This document shows positions 1 through 4,163 of a stretch of 5,297 bases of DNA, piece by piece (positions within the stretch are counted from its first letter, which is position 1; each line of letters starts with the position of its first letter). A model generated the notes under the pieces. It saw only the letters and a program-made list of their open reading frames with translations, did no database searches and was not told the origin of the DNA. Source of the DNA: Spirochaetaceae bacterium (GTDB lineage Bacteria > Spirochaetota > Spirochaetia > Treponematales > Breznakiellaceae); assembly GCA_031278295.1 (NCBI GenBank), contig JAITKQ010000116.1, positions 1 to 5,297 on the forward strand, written 5' to 3'. The translations under genes were made by a program, and so were the position numbers.

Positions 1-43
1 AGGGCCGGAAAGGGGCAAAAAGCACGGCGGGAGGGCCGCGTTC

Positions 44-88
44 AAAAAAGACCCCGTATCCCGCACCGCCGCGCTAAAGACTAGGGGT
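44..88 (-). terminator. Possible intrinsic terminator of the omp-lipoprotein unit
   Basis: On the minus strand ACCCC (88-84) can pair with GGGGT (55-51), followed by C and six T (49-44). The 28-nt loop has its own small GC-rich helix (GCGC with GTGC, one G-U pair). The upstream arm begins inside the last lipoprotein codons and the stop codon lies just after it. The main stem is only 5 bp, so this is a candidate. The remaining bases 1-43 show no gene start. Confidence 0.4.
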
Positions 89-464
89 TCTGTTGTTTTG
101 TATAAGTGCCATTTAATAAGTCGACGGTAAAACCGCTAAGTACCAGATTATTACCAATCGTGGCCGTGCCGGGGTAGGAAGTCCCGCCACTTGTCAATAC
201 TAAAGATGTCCCGTCAAGGGTGTAAGTTCCGGTATTAGGCTGCTGGCCTTGAACAGTAATAGAAACTCCAGTGTTCGAGAAACTTAATGTCACTGTACCA
301 CCACCAGTAGGATTCCAGGTTCCGTACAGCTTTGCGTTATCCTTCCCCGCGCCAGGCATGGGCGGCGGGGCTATCCAGCCGCCTTCCGAATGGGTGCAGG
401 CGGCAAAAGCGCCCGCGACAAGCAGCGCGAACAGTAGCGCACCGGTTTTTAATAAATTCTTCAT
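81..464 (-). CDS. Small secreted lipoprotein, lipocalin-like beta fold suspected
   Basis: Encodes a 127-residue protein with an N-terminal lipoprotein signal: positively charged start (K2, K6), a hydrophobic core at about residues 8-22 and a lipobox-like F20-A-A-C23. Cys23 would be lipidated and the mature part held at a membrane. Spirochaete lipoboxes are relaxed, so F at -3 is acceptable. The mature region starts with a short Gly/Pro-rich linker (residues 28-40), then a Gly/Thr/Ser-rich segment with recurring turns (YGTW at 47-50, TGTYTLDG, NGTYT near the end) separated by alternating hydrophobic residues. This pattern fits a small all-beta, lipocalin-like domain, but I recognise no family. 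The ATG is well supported: GGAGG sits 7 nt upstream. It is the second gene of a two-gene unit with the predicted beta-barrel gene and may act with that protein at the outer membrane (inference). Function unknown. Confidence 0.85.
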   Translation of the reverse strand: MKNLLKTGALLFALLVAGAFAACTHSEGGWIAPPPMPGAGKDNAKLYGTWNPTGGGTVTLSFSNTGVSITVQGQQPNTGTYTLDGTSLVLTSGGTSYPGTATIGNNLVLSGFTVDLLNGTYTKQQNP

Positions 465-471
465 GTTTTTG

Positions 472-479
472 CCTCCTTA
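472..479 (-). promoter_or_regulatory. Shine-Dalgarno fused to upstream stop codon
   Basis: On the minus strand the TAA stop of the barrel gene (479-477) runs directly into GGAGG (476-472), giving TAAGGAGG 7 nt before the lipoprotein ATG. Ribosomes terminating on the first gene would therefore be placed on the second gene's initiation site, which favours coupled translation. Confidence 0.8.
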
Positions 480-1850
480 AAGTTTATAGGATAATGTAAG
501 ATCAAGCGTAGTACCGTCCAGGATACCGCCGGTAAGGTTTTGTATACCAAAGTTGCCACTCTTCCAGAAGTCACCGGCATAAAACCTCATCGTAGTAAGA
601 TCGAAGTAGAAGAGTTTGTCCAGGATGGTATTGAGCCCGCAGCCGACCGAAAGGTTGTCGTTGGGCGCGAACACCAGGCCCAGTCCCAGGTTGTTGGTAT
701 TGGCTCCGCCCGCATTGGTAGTCTCCGGTATGTTCCAGGATATACCGCGAAGTTTCCACGCGCCGCCGCCCGCCTCGGGATCGCCGCCGGAGGCGCCCTG
801 TACCAGCGCGTTAAACACGTTCAGTCTGGCGCCGGAATACAGTTTGAACAGCCTGTGCAGCTTTACCTCGATCCCGGCGGAAAGCCCAAAATCAAATTCA
901 AACGTGGTATAGGTCGGGTTTTTGTACTCCTGCCCGCCGCTTTCGCCCGCCGTATCGTCGATCTTCAGGCCCAGCGCGACCGCCGGTTTGAATTTCAGCG
1001 TAAGCCTATCGCCGGCAGGGACCGTTTTTGAGTAGCCCCCGCTCAGGAAAACCGCGAAATCACCTTTTTCACTGTAATCATTATCGTTCGTTTTTCCCGA
1101 AGTGCCGAAGTTGCCCTGTAGCACCAAATCCCCGGAAACGATTGATGTGTCGTCCGGCGTGTACAGTGTCCCCACCTTCAGGCCCAGTTCCGCCCCGCTG
1201 CTTGTTTCGTTCGTTATGTCGTCGCTGACCTTTTTGAAATATGTCGCGGGCCATTTGAATCCGACGCTGACGTGCGGCGAGAGTTTTCCAAAATTGTTGC
1301 CCCAGGTCACGGAGGTAACGAAATCCCCCATCGTTTGGGCTTCGGATTTTTCACCGCCCGCGGTATCGTACTCGTCCTCCGTGTCCATTGCTATGTCGAA
1401 CCTAAGGGCGCCAAAGGAAAGGTTGCCGAGGAGCAGGATCACGTTGTTTTTCCATTTGGATTCGGAGTGGGTGGCGGCGTCATCGCCATCTTTACCGTTG
1501 TCATAGCCTTTGCCTTCTACGAAGTTGCCGCCGTAGTAAACGCCGAGGTACAGCGATTTAAGCTGTGTGGCTAAGCCCGCGCCAAAAAAACCCGCGCCCT
1601 GGGCCGCGCCGCCGCCAAGAACGGCAAAGGTATTTACCTCGCCGTCGTAGTCGTTTACGCCGAGAAAATCGTCCGCGTAAGAGCTGAAAAGTCCGGCGCT
1701 GTACCTGGACTCGACGGATTCTATCTGCCCAGCGTCAAAAGGGAACTCACCGTCAATAATAGGTGATAGGGTATCCGGATCCGGCGACTGGGCCGCCAAG
1801 GCTCCCGCGACGGTAAAAGCCGCCGCAAGAGACAGTAAAATTTTTTTCAT
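477..1850 (-). CDS. Predicted outer-membrane beta-barrel protein
   Basis: Encodes 457 residues. Residues 1-19 form a classical Sec signal peptide (KK at 2-3, a hydrophobic core, Ala-Leu-Ala before the likely cut after residue 19). The mature protein has many stretches of alternating hydrophobic and polar residues with aromatics (98-110, 136-155, 176-200, 221-248, 264-296, 313-349, 386-425), split by acidic, Gly/Asn/Asp-rich loops (115-133, 157-172, 250-263, 298-312). It ends in an amphipathic strand, LDLTLSYKL. This is the layout of an outer-membrane beta-barrel, although the last residue is Leu and not the usual Phe. There is one cysteine (404). The start is supported by AGGAGA 8 nt upstream. 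The lipoprotein gene follows 12 nt after the stop. No close family is recognised; porin, transporter or surface protein are all possible. The spirochaete assignment is inference. Confidence 0.8.
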   Translation of the reverse strand: MKKILLSLAAAFTVAGALAAQSPDPDTLSPIIDGEFPFDAGQIESVESRYSAGLFSSYADDFLGVNDYDGEVNTFAVLGGGAAQGAGFFGAGLATQLKSLYLGVYYGGNFVEGKGYDNGKDGDDAATHSESKWKNNVILLLGNLSFGALRFDIAMDTEDEYDTAGGEKSEAQTMGDFVTSVTWGNNFGKLSPHVSVGFKWPATYFKKVSDDITNETSSGAELGLKVGTLYTPDDTSIVSGDLVLQGNFGTSGKTNDNDYSEKGDFAVFLSGGYSKTVPAGDRLTLKFKPAVALGLKIDDTAGESGGQEYKNPTYTTFEFDFGLSAGIEVKLHRLFKLYSGARLNVFNALVQGASGGDPEAGGGAWKLRGISWNIPETTNAGGANTNNLGLGLVFAPNDNLSVGCGLNTILDKLFYFDLTTMRFYAGDFWKSGNFGIQNLTGGILDGTTLDLTLSYKL

Positions 1851-1857
1851 AAATTAT

Positions 1858-1863
1858 TCTCCT
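1858..1863 (-). promoter_or_regulatory. Shine-Dalgarno of the beta-barrel gene
   Basis: The minus strand reads AGGAGA, with GGAG ending 8 nt before the ATG at 1850. This fixes the start codon. No convincing -35/-10 pair is visible in the roughly 100 nt above it, so the transcript may begin farther upstream and carry the hairpins at 1880-2069 in its leader. Confidence 0.75.
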
Positions 1864-1879
1864 GTTTGTGTAAATTCGA

Positions 1880-2205
1880 ACCTTCCCGACGGAAGGTCCT
1901 GCCGCAAGCCGCTACGCGGCTTGCGCGCGGGGAGTTTCGCGGAACGGAACTCCCTGCCTCAAAAAGCCATAAACCACGGGCTGTCCCGCCCGGGTTACCG
2001 AAGAAGATGCCGGCCGTCGGCGGCATCCATGCTTCATGTCATAGGCGCCTCCCGTGTATGGGCTCGCCTGCCAAAAAGCGGCGTTTTTTTTCTAAAAAAG
2101 GGAGAAGGGCAACGAAAATACGCGTTGGGAATATTCCGCTTTCCGCACCTAGGAGAGTGTACGGTCCATTCTCCCTTTATATTTCCCGCTGATTCCGGCG
2201 GAATT
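1880..2205. repeat. Array of closely spaced hairpins upstream of the barrel gene
   Basis: This gene-free stretch is packed with palindromes. They are ACCTTCC/GGAAGGT (1880-1897, 4-nt loop); a 10-bp stem 1903-1912/1916-1925 with a 3-nt loop; a 10-bp stem with one G-U pair (1930-1939/1945-1954); AACC-A-CGGGC/GCCCGGGTT with one bulged A (1972-1996); GATGCCG/CGGCATC (2006-2027); AGGCG/CGCCT around CCC/GGG (2043-2069); the perfect palindrome GGAATATTCC (2128-2137); and ATTCC/GGAAT (2192-2204). A 10-bp inverted repeat, AAAGGGAGAA/TTCTCCCTTT, sits at 2097-2106 and 2169-2178. Reading frames that cross the region show no protein-like composition and no ribosome binding site. The hairpins could be repeat-derived elements or a structured leader of the barrel mRNA. 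Confidence 0.65.
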
Positions 2206-2235
2206 CTTTCCCCGGTCTTAGCGTGAAAACCAATG

Positions 2236-2256
2236 AAAAACGGCCTGGAAAGGCCG
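2236..2256 (-). terminator. Intrinsic terminator, minus strand
   Basis: On the minus strand CGGCCT (2256-2251) pairs perfectly with AGGCCG (2246-2241) across a TTCC loop, followed immediately by TTTTT (2240-2236). In the plus direction no T-run follows, so it is oriented leftward. No protein gene lies just upstream on that strand; it fits the end of the candidate transcript starting near 2431. Confidence 0.6.
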
Positions 2257-2308
2257 GTAAACAGTTTGAAAAAGTATGTATTGTACGGTTTGTTTAGGCT
2301 ATGACACT

Positions 2309-2322
2309 GGGGGGGGGGGGGG
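2309..2322. repeat. G14 homopolymer tract
   Basis: Fourteen consecutive G on the plus strand. Runs of this length slip readily in replication, and poly-G tracts near treponemal genes are known to tune expression by length change. Here the tract lies inside the candidate minus-strand RNA and not in a recognisable promoter or protein gene. The reported length may itself be uncertain. Confidence 0.9.
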
Positions 2323-2346
2323 TACGGAGGCTATCGGTACGGAGGC
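2321..2346. repeat. Tandem direct repeat, GGTACGGAGGC twice
   Basis: The 11-nt unit GGTACGGAGGC occurs at 2321-2331 and 2336-2346 (period 15), starting at the end of the G14 run and leading into GCGTAGCGGATGT at 2345-2357. The same 13-mer occurs in the repeat copy at 3179-3191. Confidence 0.8.
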
Positions 2347-2403
2347 GTAGCGGATGTCCGCCGCCCCGCGCAGGCCTCTGCCGCCGGGTTTCCGCCAATG
2401 ATT

Positions 2404-2431
2404 TTGACATAAATGATAAGTATGACATAGT
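2404..2431 (+). promoter_or_regulatory. Weak candidate promoter, plus strand
   Basis: A perfect TTGACA (2404-2409), a 16-nt spacer and CATAGT (2426-2431, 4 of 6 matches). It overlaps the opposite-strand promoter at 2438-2466, so the two could compete. A plus-strand transcript from about 2438 would cross the 14-bp tandem repeat and the purine-rich region. Confidence 0.3.
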
Positions 2432-2437
2432 TTCTAT

Positions 2438-2466
2438 AGTATCCATGAAATAAATTTTTTTGTCAA
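2438..2466 (-). promoter_or_regulatory. Candidate sigma70 promoter, minus strand
   Basis: The minus strand reads TTGACA (2466-2461), a 17-nt spacer that is T/A-rich, then GATACT (2443-2438), which keeps the conserved A2 and final T of the -10. TACTAT two bases on is an alternative -10 with a 19-nt spacer. Transcription would start near 2431 and run left to the terminator at 2256-2236. Confidence 0.5.
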
Positions 2467-2500
2467 GCCAAATATTGACGGCCAAATATTGACGGCCAAA
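2467..2500. repeat. 14-bp tandem repeat (2.4 copies) behind a -35 box
   Basis: The unit GCCAAATATTGACG is at 2467-2480 and 2481-2494, both identical, with a partial third copy GCCAAA at 2495-2500. On the minus strand the array ends exactly where the -35 TTGACA begins (2466). Each unit holds an AATATT core. An array placed like this could be an activator-binding region or the product of slippage. Confidence 0.85.
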
Positions 2501-2686
2501 ACGTTCGCTGAAGGGACAGGGTAGATTACGCTAGATGCCGGCGTGAAGGGTTAATGCCAGGCGGGCCGGTAGAAAGCGGGAACAAAACGGGAAAGAAAAA
2601 GCGGGTGAAACAGGCCGGGACAGGGCGGGAAGCGGCCCGCGCCCGGTATATGCCGTCCTTAAGGGCAAACAGGGGAAGCGATCCGT
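2501..2686. other. Purine-rich gene-free stretch with GC hairpin
   Basis: No supported gene. From about 2571 to 2635 the plus strand is strongly purine-rich, with repeated GGG runs (AAAGCGGG-like words at 2573, 2597 and again at 2693). Four GGG runs at 2603-2605, 2617-2619, 2623-2625 and 2627-2629 could in principle form a G-quadruplex, but with an 11-nt first loop. An imperfect hairpin is built from CCGGG/CCCGG (2615-2619/2642-2646) outside GCGGG/CCCGC (2625-2629/2636-2640). Confidence 0.5.
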
Positions 2687-2741
2687 GGGTAAAAAGCGGG
2701 ACATTTGCGGGCTTATTGCCCGTTTAGCTCCTTTTTTACCC
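2687..2741. other. Two-tier hairpin
   Basis: The outer arms GGGTAAAAA (2687-2695) and TTTTTACCC (2733-2741) pair perfectly over 9 bp. Inside is CGGGC-TTATT-GCCCG (2708-2722). On the plus strand the inner hairpin is followed by TTTAGCTCCTTTTTT, so it could be a weak terminator. On the minus strand TTTTT follows after a longer gap. The role is undetermined. Confidence 0.5.
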
Positions 2742-2858
2742 GTACCCTGTAGCTGTTTTTGTTTTTCAAAACCCTTACACCAGGGGGCGGCGGGTGTGTT
2801 TTACCAAAACCGCCTTGTTATTTTTACCCGGCCGCTTGCCATGGTTTTGCCGTAATTC

Positions 2859-2868
2859 ATTATAGCAT
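2859..2868 (-). promoter_or_regulatory. Extended -10 promoter candidate, minus strand
   Basis: The minus strand reads ATGCTATAAT: a consensus TATAAT (2864-2859) preceded by TG and one base, the extended -10 arrangement. No good -35 lies 16-18 nt upstream, which extended -10 promoters tolerate. It would transcribe leftward from about 2852 through a stretch with no supported gene. Confidence 0.4.
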
Positions 2869-2909
2869 AAGGAATTATCTGCTTTGCTGCGCGGTTTCGG
2901 CTTATATAG

Positions 2910-2938
2910 TTGACTCAGAAAAAATATGAATGTATATT
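2910..2938 (+). promoter_or_regulatory. Sigma70-like promoter of the small RNA unit
   Basis: TTGACT (2910-2915), an exact 17-nt spacer, then TATATT (2933-2938), each 5 of 6 to consensus. This is the best promoter in the window. Start of transcription is predicted at about 2944-2946. A dyad, ATGTAT-N5-ATACAT (2930-2946), overlaps the -10 and could be an operator. Confidence 0.7.
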
Positions 2939-2944
2939 GAATAC

Positions 2945-3026
2945 ATGTGCTGGAGCATGGTTTATGATCGTGTTTCAGTTTGCCCCCCGGGTTTCATCAC
3001 CTCCTTTTCCCGGGGGGTTTTTTTTT
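2945..3026 (+). ncRNA. Candidate small RNA or leader RNA with anti-Shine-Dalgarno loop
   Basis: A unit of about 80 nt bounded by a strong promoter and a strong intrinsic terminator, with no ribosome binding site or plausible frame. The 5' part can form a small CATG/CATG hairpin (2944-2959). The 3' part is the terminator, whose 17-nt loop contains ATCACCTCCTT (2996-3006), identical to the 3' end of bacterial 16S rRNA, the segment that pairs with Shine-Dalgarno sites. A loop of this kind could pair with mRNA ribosome binding sites, in the way C-rich-loop regulatory RNAs do (established for some Gram-positive small RNAs). Alternatively it is the attenuated leader of accDA, about 330 nt downstream. 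No known RNA family is recognised. Confidence 0.5.
2983..3026 (+). terminator. Strong intrinsic terminator
   Basis: CCCCCCGGG (2983-2991) pairs perfectly with CCCGGGGGG (3009-3017), a 9-bp all-GC stem, followed by nine T (3018-3026). The loop is unusually long at 17 nt and pyrimidine-rich. Confidence 0.9.
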
Positions 3027-3166
3027 ACCTTGAGAACTTGCGACTCACAAGATACCGGCAACTTAGCGGATCGCCAACCGGGGTGTTGAACAAGTCTATT
3101 TAGAAAAAACTCTCTACGCCCGGTAGCATTTTTCGGACCCGATCGCATGGGGTAAAAGAAGGCTAT

Positions 3167-3216
3167 GGGGGCGCTACCGCGTAGCGGATGTGAGACCCAC
3201 TGGTGGGCTGGCGGGC
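3167..3216 (+). repeat. Direct repeat copy A around a CGCTAC/GTAGCG palindrome
   Basis: Carries CGCTAC-CGC-GTAGCG (3172-3186) and a downstream ACCC-CTGGTGGG stretch. Over 3167-3207 it matches copy B (3269-3309) at 34 of 41 positions by eye. Both copies also end in GGGCTGGCGGGC (3205-3216 here). Confidence 0.8.
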
Positions 3217-3268
3217 GCGTATGCCTATCGCTTTTTGCGGAGTGAAGGCAGAACCCGAAGCCCGCTTT

Positions 3269-3327
3269 GGGGACGCTACCGCGTAGCGGACTTTAAACCC
3301 GCTGGCGGGGCGGGCGGGCTGGCGGGC
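3269..3327 (+). repeat. Direct repeat copy B, just upstream of accD
   Basis: Second copy, 102 nt downstream of copy A, with the same 17-nt core CGCTACCGCGTAGCGGA (3274-3290). Relative to copy A it has about 9 extra bases before the shared tail GGGCTGGCGGGC (3316-3327). It ends 29 nt before the chosen accD start and may influence its expression or simply be a parked repeat. Confidence 0.8.
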
Positions 3328-3356
3328 CCTTGAGTGAAAACCACCGGCGGGGTAGA

Positions 3357-4157
3357 ATGACGGGCATGGGTAAAGAAACAGCGGACGAAACCTGTCCGGT
3401 ATGCGCCGGCCGTCATGCCCCGGCGGAAATTATTTCCGCGTTGAAGGTATGTCCGTCCTGCGGCTACCATTACCGGATGGAACCGGCTGAACGTATAGGA
3501 TACATCTGCGATCATGGTTCTTTTGTGGAATTCTCAGGTAACCTAAGTTCGGGGAATCCGATCAAATTTTCGGCCTATGAAGAAAAGTTGTCCGGTGCGG
3601 TGGAAAAAGCGCGGATGAAGGATGCCGTCATCACCGGTCTGTGTGAAATCGAAAAAAAACCCGTCGTGCTGGCACTGATGTCGTTCAGTTTTATGGGCGG
3701 CTCCATGGGTTCCGTCGTCGGCGAAAAGATCTGCCAGGCCATGCTAAAAAGCGTAAAAGAAGGCTTGCCCCTCATTGTCTACACAACGTCGGGGGGCGCC
3801 CGTATGCAGGAAGGCATCTTTTCACTGATGCAGATGGCAAAGACGGCAAGCGCCGCGGCTGAAATGGACAAGGCTGGCGTACCGTTTTTTACCGTGCTGT
3901 GCGATCCAACAACCGGCGGTGTTACCGCGTCTTTCGCGATGCTGGCGGACCTGATCATAGCCGAGCCGGGGGCGCTTATAGGCTTTGCCGGTCCGCGTGT
4001 GATAGAGGGCACGATCCGCGCGAAACTGCCGGAAGGCTTCCAGCGCGCGGAATTCCAGCAGGATAAGGGTTTTGTCGATCTTATAGCCCCGCGCGGTGAA
4101 CAGCGCCGCGTCCTCTCGGCCCTGCTGGATCTTCATAGATGCAAGGCCCAAGGATAA
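3357..4157 (+). CDS. accD: Acetyl-CoA carboxylase carboxyltransferase, beta subunit
   Basis: Beta subunit of the cytoplasmic carboxyltransferase that, with AccA, moves CO2 from carboxybiotin on AccB to acetyl-CoA, giving malonyl-CoA for fatty acid synthesis. The zinc ribbon Cys13-x2-Cys16-x15-Cys32-x2-Cys35 has the same spacing as in E. coli AccD. The crotonase-like core shows FMGGSMGSVVG (112-122), SGGARMQEG (145-153, the Gly-Gly of an oxyanion hole), DPTTGGVTASFAM (183-195), GFAGPRVIEGT (209-219) and LPEGFQRAEF (224-233). At 266 residues it is somewhat shorter than the E. coli protein, mainly at the N-terminus. The start is uncertain: ATG at 3357 has GGCGGGG 4 nt upstream; ATG at 3366 and TTG at 3330 are in frame. 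The TTG would begin almost inside the repeat, so I prefer 3357. accA follows after 6 nt. Function is near certain, the exact start less so. Confidence 0.96.
   Translation: MTGMGKETADETCPVCAGRHAPAEIISALKVCPSCGYHYRMEPAERIGYICDHGSFVEFSGNLSSGNPIKFSAYEEKLSGAVEKARMKDAVITGLCEIEKKPVVLALMSFSFMGGSMGSVVGEKICQAMLKSVKEGLPLIVYTTSGGARMQEGIFSLMQMAKTASAAAEMDKAGVPFFTVLCDPTTGGVTASFAMLADLIIAEPGALIGFAGPRVIEGTIRAKLPEGFQRAEFQQDKGFVDLIAPRGEQRRVLSALLDLHRCKAQG
4150..4154 (+). promoter_or_regulatory. Shine-Dalgarno deciding the GTG start of accA
   Basis: AAGGA lies in the last codons of accD, 9 nt before the GTG at 4164. No in-frame ATG occurs until residue 60, after conserved sequence has begun, so the GTG with this site is the only sensible start. 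Confidence 0.75.
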
Positions 4158-4163
4158 AGTATA

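Larger units (their letters stand above)
2236..2431 (-). ncRNA. Candidate untranslated RNA, about 195 nt
   Basis: The unit is defined only by its boundaries: a sigma70-like promoter at 2466-2438 and an intrinsic terminator at 2256-2236. Inside are a GC-rich middle (about 2340-2395), a C14 run in the RNA (2322-2309) and AT-rich ends. A 63-codon frame overlaps it, but its product is low-complexity (Arg/Pro-rich, with a Pro run from the homopolymer), it has no ribosome binding site, and its start lies upstream of the promoter. I recognise no RNA family. Confidence 0.35.
3027..3356. other. Gene-free leader region before accD
   Basis: No gene, and no convincing new promoter between the terminator at 3026 and accD. 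It holds short imperfect palindromes: CTTG/CAAG at 3037-3051, CCGG twice around 3055-3080, and CTACGCCCGGTAGC at 3114-3127. Two longer direct repeats follow at 3167 and 3269. accD is therefore transcribed either by read-through of the terminator at 2983-3026 or from a promoter I cannot identify by eye. Confidence 0.5.

Noticed and set aside
1871..1886. GGTTCGAA on minus strand, like a tRNA T-loop
   Set aside because: The flanks do not form a T stem, and no acceptor, D or anticodon arm is present.
1866..2192. 108-codon open frame on plus strand
   Set aside because: No ribosome binding site, Arg/Pro/Lys-rich low-information product, and it crosses the hairpin array. An overlapping 101-codon frame is equally open, so this looks like chance openness in GC-rich DNA.
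2294..2485. 63-codon open frame on minus strand
   Set aside because: Starts upstream of the likely promoter, lacks a Shine-Dalgarno and runs through the C14 tract giving a Pro run; better read as an untranslated unit.
2461..2500. Tandem repeat considered as a CRISPR or iteron array
   Set aside because: Units are contiguous with no spacers and only 2.4 copies; no cas or replication gene is nearby.
2962..2997. Minus-strand 11-codon frame preceded by GGAGG
   Set aside because: The Shine-Dalgarno is only 2 nt from the ATG and is just the complement of the anti-SD loop inside a terminator; the peptide is trivial.
2945..3103. Open frame starting at ATG 2945
   Set aside because: It would have to be read through the strong terminator, and no ribosome binding site precedes it.
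3330..3356. TTG start giving AccD nine extra residues
   Set aside because: The added residues are basic and unlike the family, the codon lies 3 nt after repeat copy B, and the zinc ribbon is complete from the ATG at 3357. Not fully excluded.
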